DNA of 64,000 nucleotides from Rhizobiaceae bacterium (lineage in GTDB: Bacteria > Pseudomonadota > Alphaproteobacteria > Rhizobiales > Rhizobiaceae), in assembly GCA_019635755.1 (NCBI GenBank), contig JAHBYW010000001.1, positions 806,001 to 870,000 on the forward strand, given 5' to 3'. The translations under genes and the position numbers were made by a program. Shown here piece after piece: positions 32,790 through 41,489 of this stretch (its first letter is position 1; the number at the start of each line of letters is the position of its first letter). The notes under the pieces were generated by a model. The model had not been told where the DNA came from and searched no databases. It saw only the letters and a list, made by a program, of their open reading frames with translations.

Positions 32790-32912
32790 ATGACCGAAAT
32801 GGAGGCGCGAAGCAGACGCGACCTCGCTTCACTCGATCTGGCTGGCCTATCTGAAATAGCCGAGGACTTGATTGAAAGGCTGAAACGCCTCGCCGTTTCC
32901 CTGTCCTGGTAA
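32790..32912 (+). CDS. Possible 40-residue peptide
   Basis: A short open frame beginning MTEMEARSRRDLASLDLAGL and ending FSLSW-like (LAVSLSW). It would form one amphipathic helix. No clear ribosome site. It lies just before the iteron-like repeats and could be a small maintenance protein or chance. Confidence 0.25.
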   Translation: MTEMEARSRRDLASLDLAGLSEIAEDLIERLKRLAVSLSW

Positions 32913-32923
32913 GCCTTACGGAG

Positions 32924-32963
32924 TACGGCACCAAGAAATCATGGATTACGGCACCAAGAAATC
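32924..32963 (+). repeat. Two 17-bp direct repeats, 23-bp period (iteron-like)
   Basis: TACGGCACCAAGAAATC at 32924-32940 and again, identical, at 32947-32963. The 23-base period (about two helical turns) places both on one face of the DNA, as plasmid iterons do. No coding role is seen. Confidence 0.65.
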
Positions 32964-33097
32964 GCGATTGACGGCCATTCCAGTGAACGATCATAGGCGC
33001 AGGCGGAGGACAGTGCGAAAAAGCGAGCATGAAGACGTTCTGTCCGCGGATTTCTGCCTTTCGCACGCAGGAAACGATCGCTATTGAGCAGTGTTAC

Positions 33098-33176
33098 CAC
33101 CTCTAAATATACAATAATCCTATATATGACTTATATATCCTTATATATGTATAACTGAGTATCTATTTTAGAGGTG
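33098..33176. other. AT-rich island with phased TATATAT motifs inside an inverted repeat (candidate origin)
   Basis: CACCTCTAAA (33098-33107) and TTTAGAGGTG (33167-33176) are perfect 10-bp inverted arms. Between them is the most AT-rich stretch of the window, with TATATAT at 33121, 33132 and 33142, i.e. 10-11 bases apart. It looks like a DNA-unwinding element or a strongly bent promoter. It is about 135 bases from the iteron-like repeats and 100 bases from a possible Rep gene. Confidence 0.5.
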
Positions 33177-33279
33177 TCTCGCTTTTCGCCGCTGACAATT
33201 TTTGAACTGAATCATCTTGGTGAAGAAGCGAGGAAATGTCCGCGACACCGACGCCGCGGACAAACCATTATGAGAAGTT

Positions 33280-33936
33280 CTAGATCTCACGGACAAAACG
33301 TCCATCACGGCGCAGACCTCGGAAGAAGACTCGTGCGCCCACCCGCAAACCTGCCATAAGAGTTACGGTCTCAGCGCGCTCGCTATTACGGAGGCGTTGC
33401 CCGGCTGTTCGACGCTCTCCCTTTCGACCTGTGAATCCGGACCGACGATAGAAGTCGCGCTTGAAGGCGTAAGTGATACTCCCACCCACCTCAGATGCAC
33501 GTCTCGACCGCGACGACGGCATCGCTTTCGCTATATAAGGACGAAGGGCTGTTGGCTCGAACTTGAACGCTTCGGAGACCTTGCGTTTGAGCGCGGAATT
33601 CTTGGGATGGCGGATGTGAAGGTAAAGGTGGGCCTGCCAGTGCGGGTCTTCATTGTCTTCAACGTTTAGAGACAAGTCGAAGCTGCCAAAGAAGGCACAG
33701 TCCCTAAGGCCGGAGCGAGAAAGCCTCTTTCGAACGCGGTCGATGAGGCGCTTGAAAGACAGCTCGTGCAGCTTGCCAAGCGGCACTCGCATTTTCTCAG
33801 GGACGAGCGAAAGGACTGTGCAATGCTCCCATCCCTCGATCATCCTGAGCAACTCTGTCGTCATCCGGATGCGAAACCTGCGGCTGCATTTTGGACAGGC
33901 CTCTAGGTTGCAACGATGGTCCTTTTGCATCGGCAA
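33280..33936 (-). CDS. Zinc-ribbon hypothetical protein, possibly replication/mobilisation-related
   Basis: A basic 218-residue protein. The N-terminal CNLEACPKC (C9, C14, C17) looks like part of a zinc ribbon. The middle contains DPHWQAHLYLHI preceded by a beta strand (FFGSFDLSLNVED) and followed by ITYAFKRDFYRR. That order, strand, His-rich strand, then helix with Tyr/Lys, recalls HUH-type Rep proteins. The exact HUH triad is not present (HLYLH), so this is only a suggestion. It overlaps the small gene upstream by 34 bases and is the last gene of an operon with an excisionase-like HTH protein. Confidence 0.5.
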   Translation of the reverse strand: MPMQKDHRCNLEACPKCSRRFRIRMTTELLRMIEGWEHCTVLSLVPEKMRVPLGKLHELSFKRLIDRVRKRLSRSGLRDCAFFGSFDLSLNVEDNEDPHWQAHLYLHIRHPKNSALKRKVSEAFKFEPTALRPYIAKAMPSSRSRRASEVGGSITYAFKRDFYRRSGFTGRKGERRTAGQRLRNSERAETVTLMAGLRVGARVFFRGLRRDGRFVREI

Positions 33937-34112
33937 ATAGCCTTAGCCGCTCTACGGTCGATCGCTTCGTTACCTGCTATCATCCCCTTCACAGTCAGCC
34001 AATCGCGCTGCGCCTGTTCGAAGGTGTCTACATGAAAGAATGCTGAACGGACGTGTCGCTGACTGATGCGGCGGTCAACAGCGCGGAGGGCGCTCTTGGC
34101 TGGCTCAACCAT
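33903..34112 (-). CDS. Small basic protein, unknown
   Basis: A 69-residue basic protein (MVEPAKSALRAVDRRISQRH ... CRCKRTIVAT). It may be a small helical DNA-binding or accessory factor. It overlaps the HTH gene upstream by eight bases and the zinc-ribbon gene downstream by 34, so the three are probably co-transcribed. No family recognised. Confidence 0.5.
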   Translation of the reverse strand: MVEPAKSALRAVDRRISQRHVRSAFFHVDTFEQAQRDWLTVKGMIAGNEAIDRRAAKAICRCKRTIVAT

Positions 34113-34647
34113 TGTTCGCCCCACTCCGATTGTCAGAAGTGCTCGCCCTAGTCCGAGCCAGCGCAAAAGCCTTTAGTTCGCGAAATCGATAGCGAATTGA
34201 TCGCGTACTAACGGCAGTGAATTCGGGGCCGCCACCCTGCGATCGCCAGTTGGCCAAGGTCTTTGGCGCGAGACTGAGATAAGCCGCAGCAAGTGCCGGG
34301 GTCAGGAGGGCATCATCATGATATTCTGGCGAAGGGTCGTGCTTAGCCTTTCTCGCGGAGGCGGCGGGAATGCTACCGGTCAAGTCTGGTTGGGGGATCG
34401 GCGCAGCTTGATTGTCGGGCACCGTGCCGTTTTGATGCCGCGTCGACTCAGCTTCAATATCGGCTAGAACCTCGCCTCTTCGAGGACTTTCGTCGTAGAT
34501 CCGCCCGGGATCGAGGATCTGCGCACCTGAGGGTGCAAGTTTACGACGCTTAGAATATGCCGCTGAAATCTCAGCGTATCGAGCGATAGTAATATAATCA
34601 AAAACCGCGCGACCTTTCGCTTTAGGTCGGACTTTCGGAGTAGCCAT
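34105..34647 (-). CDS. Excisionase/AlpA-like HTH protein
   Basis: A 180-residue protein. The N-terminal about 110 residues are low in recognisable structure. The C-terminal about 60 residues form a MerR-like HTH_17 domain: LLTPALAAAYLSLAPKTLANW, then RYRFRELKAFALARTR. Such domains occur in excisionases and AlpA-type activators of integrase genes. The start at 34647 is favoured by GGAG six bases upstream; ATGs at 34653, 34659 and a start at 34698 are alternatives. Its place at the attR end makes a directionality factor plausible. Confidence 0.65.
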   Translation of the reverse strand: MATPKVRPKAKGRAVFDYITIARYAEISAAYSKRRKLAPSGAQILDPGRIYDESPRRGEVLADIEAESTRHQNGTVPDNQAAPIPQPDLTGSIPAASARKAKHDPSPEYHDDALLTPALAAAYLSLAPKTLANWRSQGGGPEFTAVSTRSIRYRFRELKAFALARTRASTSDNRSGANNG

Positions 34648-34698
34648 TTTCATCTCCATTGGTGCGTCGGCCGATGGAGTCGAATGGAGCAACGCCAC

Positions 34699-35117
34699 GC
34701 GATCCTCGGCCGACCTTAAGGTTGGCGGAAGACCGAAGTGAACAGAATTACCGTTCGGTAAGTCTGGTGGAGGCGTTAGGCTCGCTGCCCTTGGTATGCC
34801 AAGGACGTCACTCGGTTCGTCCTCTGAAAGGACCGGGCTTAAGATGCCCTTTTTTCTACGCGACAGTCATAATAGGAATGCAAGGCTGCGGTTTCAAGTG
34901 GCGCGCGATTTTTTAGACAGTTTCAAGCCAGGTGATTGCCCGAGCAGTCGGTTTGGGAACATGGATCGACCTCGCTTGCTCCAAGAAACTGGCAAGCCGT
35001 CAACGATACGTCGAACGCTTCCCGGATAGGCCCCTGACTTCCTGTTCGTGTGATTACCCGGTGATTTCTTCGCGCGCGTGCGAAGTGCGATTTCGAGCAT
35101 AAGCTGTTGGATTTGCT
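34699..35117. other. Intergenic region at the right end of the element
   Basis: No gene is supported. It carries GTGATTACCCGGTGATTT at 35050-35067, 51 bases inside attR, matching the site near attL, and the promoter of the HTH operon on the minus strand. Confidence 0.5.
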
Positions 35118-35171
35118 GGCGCACCCAAGAGGATTCGAACCTCTGACCTTTGCCTTCGGAGGGCAACGCTC
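35118..35171. other. attR: 54-bp integration core within tRNA-Arg
   Basis: Identical over 54 bases to 5240-5293. Together they bound an element of 29,878 bp counted with one att copy. The core starts at the CCA end and reaches into the anticodon arm. Confidence 0.95.
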
Positions 35172-35194
35172 TATCCAGCTGAGCTATGGGTGCA
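35118..35194 (-). tRNA. tRNA-Arg (anticodon CCG), integration target
   Basis: A complete 77-base cloverleaf on the minus strand with CCA encoded. The acceptor strands GCACCCA/TGGGTGC pair, the D-arm contains AGCTCAGCTGGATAGAGC, the anticodon loop is CTCCGAA (anticodon CCG), and the T-arm contains GGTTCGAATCC. Its 3' part (35118-35171) is the attR copy of the 54-bp core. The gene stays intact because the element brought an identical 3' end. Confidence 0.97.
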
Positions 35195-35396
35195 TAGGCC
35201 AACGCCCTAAACGCGGCGCAGCAGGGCCTACATAGCGGAACGGCCGCCCGGCTTCAACACGCGATTGGCGAAGCCGAGTGGCCCAAGCTGCGCGACACCG
35301 AAGGCGGGCCAGGAAAACGCCGGCGAGATAAAGGAGCGCCAGGCAAAGGTGCCATTCAAGCGGCGCGGGGCAAAGGCAGGGGATAACCGGCGACGC

Positions 35397-36431
35397 CTAC
35401 CAGTCCAGCACCACCTTGCCGGAATTGCCGGACTTCATCGCCTCGAAGCCGTCAATGTAGCTGTCGATGCCAAGCCTGTGCGTGATCAGGCCGGAGACGT
35501 CGAGGGGTCCCTGCACCAGCGCTATCATCTTGTACCAGGTCTCGAACATCTCGCGGCCGTAGATGCCCTTCAGCGTCAGCATCTTGAAGATAACCTTGTT
35601 CCAGTCGATCTCGAAGCCGGTGGGCGCGATGCCGAGAATGGCGATCTTGCCGCCATTGTTCATCGTGTCGATCATGTCGCGGAAGGCGGCGGCCGAGCCG
35701 GACATTTCCAGGCCGACGTCGAAGCCCTCCTTCATGCCCTCGTCCCTCATGACGTCGGCGAGCCTCTCCTTCGAGGCGTCGACGACATGATGCACGCCGA
35801 GCTTCTTCGCCAGCGCCAGGCGCGTCGGGTTGATGTCGGTGATCACGACCTTGCGCGCACCCACGACCTGCGCCACCAGAGCGCCCATGATGCCGATCGG
35901 GCCGGCGCCGGTCACCAGCACGTCCTCGCCCACGAGGTCGAACGACAGCGCGGTGTGCACGGCGTTGCCCAGCGGATCGAAGATCGCGGCGATCTCGTCG
36001 GGTATGTCGTCGGGGATCGGCACGACATTGTGCTGCGGGATCGCCACATACTCCCCGAACGATCCCGGCCGGTTGACGCCGACGCCCAGCGTGTTGCGGC
36101 AGAGATGCCCCCTGCCCGCGCGGCAGTTGCGGCAGTGGCCGCAGACGATATGCCCCTCGCCGGAGACCCGCTGGCCGACGCGGTACTCGGTGACCGCCTT
36201 GCCGACATCGGCGACCGTGCCGACGAATTCGTGCCCCGTCACCATCGGCACCGGCACGGTCTTCTGCGCCCACTGGTCCCAGTTGTAGATGTGGACATCC
36301 GTGCCGCAGATCGCCGATTTCCGCACCTTGATGAGCACGTCGTTTGGCCCGATCTCCGGAACGGGCACCTGCTCCATCCAGATGCCCGGCTCCCGCTTCG
36401 CCTTCACCAGCGCGCGCATCATGTTGGACAT
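35397..36431 (-). CDS. tdh: L-threonine 3-dehydrogenase
   Basis: A 344-residue zinc-dependent medium-chain dehydrogenase that oxidises threonine to 2-amino-3-oxobutyrate with NAD+. It has catalytic-zinc residues in [12 protein letters not shown] and GHEFVG, the structural-zinc cysteines in [15 protein letters not shown], and the Rossmann [15 protein letters not shown] and [15 protein letters not shown] are hallmarks of Tdh. I start at MSNMMRAL (36431); the longer frame runs into a repeat. It pairs with kbl upstream, completing threonine to glycine plus acetyl-CoA. Confidence 0.95.
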   Translation of the reverse strand: MSNMMRALVKAKREPGIWMEQVPVPEIGPNDVLIKVRKSAICGTDVHIYNWDQWAQKTVPVPMVTGHEFVGTVADVGKAVTEYRVGQRVSGEGHIVCGHCRNCRAGRGHLCRNTLGVGVNRPGSFGEYVAIPQHNVVPIPDDIPDEIAAIFDPLGNAVHTALSFDLVGEDVLVTGAGPIGIMGALVAQVVGARKVVITDINPTRLALAKKLGVHHVVDASKERLADVMRDEGMKEGFDVGLEMSGSAAAFRDMIDTMNNGGKIAILGIAPTGFEIDWNKVIFKMLTLKGIYGREMFETWYKMIALVQGPLDVSGLITHRLGIDSYIDGFEAMKSGNSGKVVLDW

Positions 36432-36446
36432 GGGAAGCTCCTCGTT

Positions 36447-36610
36447 CCCTCCCTCTTGAGGGGAGGGTGGCTCGCCCGGCGGCAAAGCCGCCGCAAGCGC
36501 GCCGGGTGGGGTGGCAGCGGAAGTGCGCTGACGTCATTTGTCGAAAAGGAGGAGCCGATGGAGGGTACCCCACCCGGCCCTTCGGGCCACCCTCCCCTCA
36601 AGGGGGAGGG
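36447..36610. repeat. Intergenic palindromic repeat between kbl and tdh
   Basis: A 24-base arm at 36447-36470 (CCCTCCCTCTTGAGGGGAGG...) and its reverse complement at 36587-36610 differ at one position. Each arm is itself partly palindromic. Mosaic inverted repeats of this sort are common between genes in Mesorhizobium-like genomes. The transcript between kbl and tdh would carry a long stem. Confidence 0.8.
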
Positions 36611-36627
36611 AGCCAGCGCAGCGCGCG

Positions 36628-37815
36628 TCATATCACCCCCAGCTCCCGCCCGACGGCGCCGAACGCCTCGACCGCGCGGTCGATGTCCTCGAGGGAATGC
36701 GCGGCCGACATCTGCGTGCGGATGCGCGCCTGGCCCTTGGGTACAACGGGAAAGGAGAAGCCGATCACATAGATGCCGCGCTCCAGCATCTTGGCGGCCA
36801 TCGCCGAAGCCAGCGCCGCGTCGCCGATCATCACCGGGATGATCGGATGGCCGGCGCCGGCCAGCGTGAAGCCGAGCTTCGTCATGGAGGACCGAAACCG
36901 GTCCGCGTTGGCGGTCAGCTTCGTGCGGAGCGCGTCGCCGTTGCGGACGATCTCGAACACCTTCAGCGAAGCACCCGCGATCGCCGGCATCAGCGTGTTG
37001 GAGAAAAGGTAGGGGCGCGAGCGCTGGCGCAGCCATTCCACCACCTCGCGCCTGCCGCTGGTGTAGCCGCCCGACGCGCCGCCGAGCGCCTTGCCGAGCG
37101 TGCCAGTGATGATGTCCACCCTGCCCTCGACGCCGCAATGCTCGGCCGAGCCGCGCCCGTGCGCGCCGACGAAGCCGACGGCATGGCTGTCGTCCACCAT
37201 CACCATCGCGTCGTATTTCTCGGCGAGATCGCACACGCCCTTCAGGTTGGCGATGATGCCGTCCATGGAGAACACGCCGTCGGTCGCGATCAGGCGGAAG
37301 CGCGAGTCGGCGGCTTCCTTCAACCGCGCCTCGAGCTCGGCCATGTCGTTGTTGGCGTAGCGGTAGCGCCGCGCCTTGGAGAGCCGGACGCCGTCGATGA
37401 TCGAGGCGTGGTTCAGGGCATCCGAGATGATAGCGTCCTCTTCGCCGAGCAGCGTCTCGAACAGACCGCCATTGGCGTCGAAGCAGGAGCCGTAGAGGAT
37501 CGTGTCCTCCAGCCCGAGGAAATCCGAGATCGTCCGCTCGAGCTGCTTGTGCTCTTCCTGCGTGCCGCAGATAAAGCGTACGGACGCCATGCCGTAGCCG
37601 TAGCGGTCGAGCGCGGATTTGGCGGCAGCGCGCAGCTCATCGCTGTCGGCGAGGCCGAGATAGTTGTTGGCACAGAAGTTCAGCACCTTCCGCCCGCCGG
37701 CGACCTCGATCGCGGCCGACTGCATGGAGGTGATGACCCGCTCCTCCTTGTAGAGGCCGGCCGCCTTCACGGCGTCGAGCTCGGACGCGATATGCTGGAC
37801 GAAACGCCGGCTCAT
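36628..37815 (-). CDS. kbl: Glycine C-acetyltransferase (2-amino-3-ketobutyrate CoA ligase)
   Basis: A 395-residue PLP enzyme of the alpha-oxoamine synthase family that splits 2-amino-3-oxobutyrate with CoA into glycine and acetyl-CoA. Recognisable parts are [12 protein letters not shown], the PLP Asp/His region [18 protein letters not shown], and the Lys in [14 protein letters not shown]. Full length. About 200 bases upstream of tdh, separated by the palindromic repeat. Confidence 0.95.
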   Translation of the reverse strand: MSRRFVQHIASELDAVKAAGLYKEERVITSMQSAAIEVAGGRKVLNFCANNYLGLADSDELRAAAKSALDRYGYGMASVRFICGTQEEHKQLERTISDFLGLEDTILYGSCFDANGGLFETLLGEEDAIISDALNHASIIDGVRLSKARRYRYANNDMAELEARLKEAADSRFRLIATDGVFSMDGIIANLKGVCDLAEKYDAMVMVDDSHAVGFVGAHGRGSAEHCGVEGRVDIITGTLGKALGGASGGYTSGRREVVEWLRQRSRPYLFSNTLMPAIAGASLKVFEIVRNGDALRTKLTANADRFRSSMTKLGFTLAGAGHPIIPVMIGDAALASAMAAKMLERGIYVIGFSFPVVPKGQARIRTQMSAAHSLEDIDRAVEAFGAVGRELGVI

Positions 37816-37948
37816 TGGACCTCCCAGGAATGCATCGGCTTAGCGCCCGGACCGGCGCGAATCTAGCAGAAAAGCGCCACAGGCCCCGCCGTTTCCTTCG
37901 CGGCGTCGCCGAGCCGCTGCCGCTATCTTTCTCTCCACAGGAGCGCCC

Positions 37949-39103
37949 ATGACGATTGCCCGCATCACCGTCTATCGCCAATGGCAGCCGTTCCGGGACG
38001 GCACCTACCGCTGCTCGGGCGGCCGCAGCGCCGAAGGCTTCGATTCCACCGTCGTGAAGATCGAGGCGGATGACGGCGCGGCGGGCTGGGGCGAGATGGC
38101 GCCGCTCGGGAGTTTCTACGATCCGGCCTTCGCGGAAGGGGCGCGTGCCGCGCTCCGCGAACTGGCGCCGCAGCTGATCGGCGCCGACGATATGGGCATC
38201 GAGGCGCTGAACCGCCGCATGGACCTGCTGCTGAACGGCCATCCCTACGCCAAGGCCGCGCTCGACATGGCGCTCTGGGACCTCGCCGGCCGCCGGAGCG
38301 GCCTGCCGCTCGCCGCACTGACGGGCGGTGCCGACGGCACCAGCGTACCCCTCTACCGCTCGCTTGCGCAGGAGGCGCCCGACGCGATGGCGAGGCGGGC
38401 GACGAAGTACCTCGCCGAAGGCTATCGCCGGCTGCAGGTGAAGATCGGCCTCGACGTGGACGAGGACATCGCGCGACTGGAAGCGGTCCGCGGCGCGGTG
38501 CCGTCCGGCACAGTCCTCTTCTGCGACGCGAACGGCAGCTGGGGCACGGCGGAGACGCGGCGCTTTCTCATGGCCACGCGCAATCTCGACTACACGCTGG
38601 AGCAGCCCTGCGCGACCTATGAGGAGAACCTGGCCATCCGCCGCGCCTGCGAGCGGCCGCTGGTGCTGGACGAGACGATCGACGGCGCGGGCGTGCTGCT
38701 GCGAGCGCTGGCCGACGGGCTGGTCGACGGCATCACGATCAAGCTGGCGCGCGTCGGCGGCATCACCAAGGCGAAGCTCATCCGCGACATCGCCATCGCC
38801 CGCAACCTCAAGATCACCATCGAGGACACCGGCGGCGCCGAGATCGACACGGCGGCCTATTCGGGGCTGATGCTGTCGACGCCGGAGACGCTGCGCCAGC
38901 ACACCGTCGACTTCCACAATTGGGTGACGGTGTCGAACGCGCGGGCGAACTTCAGGATCGCGGACGGCCGGATGACGCCGCCGGCCGGACCGGGGCTCGG
39001 CATCGAGGTCGACGAGACGGCGCTGGGCGAGCCGGTGTTTGTGGCGGGGGCGGGACGCGTCAGTCGCCCATCACGGCGTCGAGCCCGCGCTTCAGCCCGG
39101 TGA
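37949..39103 (+). CDS. Enolase-superfamily (MR/MLE) enzyme, HpbD/3-hydroxyproline dehydratase-like
   Basis: A 384-residue mandelate racemase/muconate lactonising family enzyme. The Mg ligands are in LFCDANGSW, LEQPC and VLDETIDG; the acid/base lysines are in RLQVKIG and ITIKLARVGG. The N-terminal STVVKIEADDGAAGWGE and LNGHPYAKAALDMALWD fit the subgroup acting on hydroxyproline betaine (HpbD) or cis-3-hydroxyproline. Substrate is unproven. The last 44 bases overlap the convergent dapB-like gene, and the Arg-rich C-terminal tail (SRPSRRRARASAR) looks like a fortuitous extension. Confidence 0.85.
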   Translation: MTIARITVYRQWQPFRDGTYRCSGGRSAEGFDSTVVKIEADDGAAGWGEMAPLGSFYDPAFAEGARAALRELAPQLIGADDMGIEALNRRMDLLLNGHPYAKAALDMALWDLAGRRSGLPLAALTGGADGTSVPLYRSLAQEAPDAMARRATKYLAEGYRRLQVKIGLDVDEDIARLEAVRGAVPSGTVLFCDANGSWGTAETRRFLMATRNLDYTLEQPCATYEENLAIRRACERPLVLDETIDGAGVLLRALADGLVDGITIKLARVGGITKAKLIRDIAIARNLKITIEDTGGAEIDTAAYSGLMLSTPETLRQHTVDFHNWVTVSNARANFRIADGRMTPPAGPGLGIEVDETALGEPVFVAGAGRVSRPSRRRARASAR

Positions 39104-39869
39104 AGCCCGACACGTTCCGCGCCGCGAGCAGCGTGCCGGCGACATAGGGCGCGGCCGACGAGCCGGCGTCGTGGCGGATCACCAGCCGCTCATTGTCGGC
39201 GCCGAAAACGGCCTCGCACGAAAGCACGAAGGACGGCACGCGCAGCGAATGCACCTGCACCGGGCGCGGCGAGCCAACCGCCCCGCCGCGCGTTTCCTTG
39301 ACGCCGCTGAGTTCCGCTACTGGCTTGGATGTTCCTGGCTGCCGCACGCCGCTCAGAAGCTCGGCGAGCTCCCGCGCCGTGCCGGACGGCGTGTCTGGCT
39401 TGCCGGGCGACGCGTAGTCGAGGATCTCGACGTCGGCGACATGCTTTGCCGCCTCAAGCGCGAAACGGCGCAGAAGCGTCGCCGTGACGGAAAAATTGCC
39501 CGCCGCCAGCACACCCCTGCCCGCTGCCTTCGCGGCCGCGTCGATCTCCGCATAATCGTCCGCCGACAGACCGGACGTGCCGATGACGACATGCCGCCCG
39601 GCGGCCAACGCCGCCAGGACGTTTCCCTTCACGACATTCGGCTTGGTGTAGTCGACCAGCACGTCGGACGGAGCCTTCAGCGCTTCCTCCACCGTCGCGA
39701 CGATCCTGACGCCATTGGGAGCGATGCCCGCCGCCTCGCCGGCGTCCTTGCCGGCGCCGGACCGGCTCACGGCCGCGGCCAGATCGAGATCGTCGGCCTT
39801 GCCAATGGCAGCGACCAGCGCGCGGCCGACCCAGCCGGTCGTGCCGGCCAGAAGAATGCGTGTGGTCAT
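39060..39869 (-). CDS. DapB-like dihydrodipicolinate reductase, atypical active site
   Basis: A 269-residue NAD(P)-dependent reductase fold: N-terminal GTTGWVGRALVAAI, GTSGLSADDY, and the substrate loop KPDTPSGTARELAELL. True DapB has a His-His-x-His-Lys block just before PSGTA; here it reads DYASPGKPDTPSGTA, so the catalytic histidines are absent. A housekeeping dapB presumably exists elsewhere. Start chosen at MTTRILLAG. It closes an operon with a membrane protein and glutaryl-CoA dehydrogenase, so a catabolic reductase role is possible. Confidence 0.8.
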   Translation of the reverse strand: MTTRILLAGTTGWVGRALVAAIGKADDLDLAAAVSRSGAGKDAGEAAGIAPNGVRIVATVEEALKAPSDVLVDYTKPNVVKGNVLAALAAGRHVVIGTSGLSADDYAEIDAAAKAAGRGVLAAGNFSVTATLLRRFALEAAKHVADVEILDYASPGKPDTPSGTARELAELLSGVRQPGTSKPVAELSGVKETRGGAVGSPRPVQVHSLRVPSFVLSCEAVFGADNERLVIRHDAGSSAAPYVAGTLLAARNVSGFTGLKRGLDAVMGD

Positions 39870-39879
39870 GTGCTCTTCC

Positions 39880-40278
39880 TCATGTCTGTTGCCGCCGCGC
39901 GACCGCGAGTGCCGGCATTGCCGCGAATCCAACCTGCCCCATCGAGGTCAGCAGACCCCGCGTGGTTCCGTAGGCGCCGATCTGCGCCGCCAGGCCTTGG
40001 CCCAATCCGATCCCGAGCAGCGTCTCCGCGACGACCAGCAGAACCACCCCGATCAGGCCGGCGCTAATCGCGTCCTTTGTCGTCGCAACCGCGAAGCGGG
40101 TGACGGCGAAGCGGGCGGCGAACCACGCGATCACGAGCATCAGCGGCACTTCCAGCGCGACGCTCAGAACGGCCCCGAGTCGGGGCTCGACGAACAGGAC
40201 ACGGACGGTCCCGAACATGAACCCTATTGCGAAGACCATCAGGAAATAGACGAAGCCCGCCTTCGACACCCGGTCCAT
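39880..40278 (-). CDS. Four-helix membrane protein, unknown
   Basis: A 132-residue integral membrane protein with four hydrophobic segments (AGFVYFLMVFAIGFMFGTVR, LEVPLMLVIAWFAARF, SAGLIGVVLLVVAETLLGI, and a final one). It starts two bases after the gcdH stop and ends ten bases before the dapB-like gene. No characterised family recognised. Confidence 0.7.
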   Translation of the reverse strand: MDRVSKAGFVYFLMVFAIGFMFGTVRVLFVEPRLGAVLSVALEVPLMLVIAWFAARFAVTRFAVATTKDAISAGLIGVVLLVVAETLLGIGLGQGLAAQIGAYGTTRGLLTSMGQVGFAAMPALAVARRQQT

Positions 40279-40280
40279 CG

Positions 40281-41489
40281 TCAGAAAAATGCCTGCAGCC
40301 CCGTCTGCGCACGGCCGAGGATGAGCGCGTGCACGTCGTGCGTGCCCTCATAGGTGTTGACCGTCTCCAGGTTCTGCGCGTGGCGCATCACATGGTAGCC
40401 GACCTGGATGCCGTTGCCGCCATGCATGTCGCGGGCCTGCCGGGCGATGTCCAGCGCCTTGCCGCAATTGTTGCGCTTCACGATCGAGATCATCTCCGGC
40501 GCAAACTTGCCGTCGTCCATCAACCGTCCGACGCGCAATGATCCCTGCAGCCCGAGCGCGATCTCGGTCTGCATGTCGGCCAGCTTCTTCTGGAAGAGCT
40601 GGGTGCCGGCCAGCGGCTTGCCGAACTGCTTGCGGTCCAGCCCGTACTGTCTGGCACGGTGCCAGCAATCCTCGGCCGCGCCCATCGCACCCCAGGAGAT
40701 GCCGTAGCGCGCCCGGTTCAGGCAGCCAAACGGGCCCTTCAGGCCGGACACGTTGGGCAGCAGCGCGTCCTCGCCCACCTCGACATTCTCCATGACCACC
40801 TCGCCGGTGATCGAGGCGCGCAGGCTGAGCTTGCCGTCGATCTTCGGCGCCGACAGTCCCTTCATCCCCTTGTCCAGCACGAAGCCGCGTATCTCGTTGT
40901 CATGCGCAGACGACTTCGCCCAGACGACAAACACGTCGGCGATCGGCGCGTTGGAGATCCACATCTTGGAACCGTTCAGCCGAAAGCCGCCGCCGGTCTT
41001 CTCGGCGCGCGTCTTCATGCCGCCGGGGTCCGAACCCGCGTCCGGCTCGGTCAGGCCGAAGCAGCCGATCCACTCGCCCGAGGCGAGCTTCGGGAGGTAT
41101 TTCCGGCGCTGCTCCTCGGAGCCGTAGGCGTGGATCGGATACATAACCAGCGAGGACTGCACGCTCATCATCGAGCGGTAGCCGGAATCGACGCGCTCGA
41201 CCTCGCGCGCCACCAGCCCATATGTCACGTAGCCGGCACCGAGCCCGCCATAGGCTTCGGGAATGGTCACGCCGAGCAGGCCGGCCTCACCCATCTCCCG
41301 GAAGATCGCAGGGTCGGTCGTCTCGTCGAGATAGGCGCGCTCGATGCGAGGGCTGAGCTTGTCGGCTGCGAAAGCGGCCGCCGCGTCGCGCATCATCCGC
41401 TCGTCCTCGGAGAGCTGGTCCTCCAGCAGGAACGGGTCGTTCCACACGAAGGAGGCGGCAGGCTTCTTGGCCTTGGCGTCTATGTTCAT
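40281..41489 (-). CDS. gcdH: Glutaryl-CoA dehydrogenase
   Basis: A 402-residue acyl-CoA dehydrogenase that oxidises and decarboxylates glutaryl-CoA to crotonyl-CoA in lysine/tryptophan breakdown. FAD and substrate regions are [33 protein letters not shown] and [19 protein letters not shown]. The catalytic Glu lies in [18 protein letters not shown], the GcdH form of this motif. Start set at MNIDAKAKK. First gene of a three-gene operon. Confidence 0.93.
   Translation of the reverse strand: MNIDAKAKKPAASFVWNDPFLLEDQLSEDERMMRDAAAAFAADKLSPRIERAYLDETTDPAIFREMGEAGLLGVTIPEAYGGLGAGYVTYGLVAREVERVDSGYRSMMSVQSSLVMYPIHAYGSEEQRRKYLPKLASGEWIGCFGLTEPDAGSDPGGMKTRAEKTGGGFRLNGSKMWISNAPIADVFVVWAKSSAHDNEIRGFVLDKGMKGLSAPKIDGKLSLRASITGEVVMENVEVGEDALLPNVSGLKGPFGCLNRARYGISWGAMGAAEDCWHRARQYGLDRKQFGKPLAGTQLFQKKLADMQTEIALGLQGSLRVGRLMDDGKFAPEMISIVKRNNCGKALDIARQARDMHGGNGIQVGYHVMRHAQNLETVNTYEGTHDVHALILGRAQTGLQAFF

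Noticed and set aside
33121-33148. Short CRISPR-like or microsatellite array
   Set aside because: Three 7-base TATATAT motifs with 3-4 base gaps are too short for CRISPR; they fit an AT-rich unwinding or bent-DNA element.
35265-36842. A 525-codon plus-strand frame across tdh and the palindrome
   Set aside because: It is antisense to a clear threonine dehydrogenase and gives an Arg/Asp/His-rich product with no recognisable domain.
37637-38917. A 426-codon minus-strand frame between kbl and the HpbD-like gene
   Set aside because: Antisense to the enolase-superfamily gene and extends into kbl in a different frame; no domain is recognisable.
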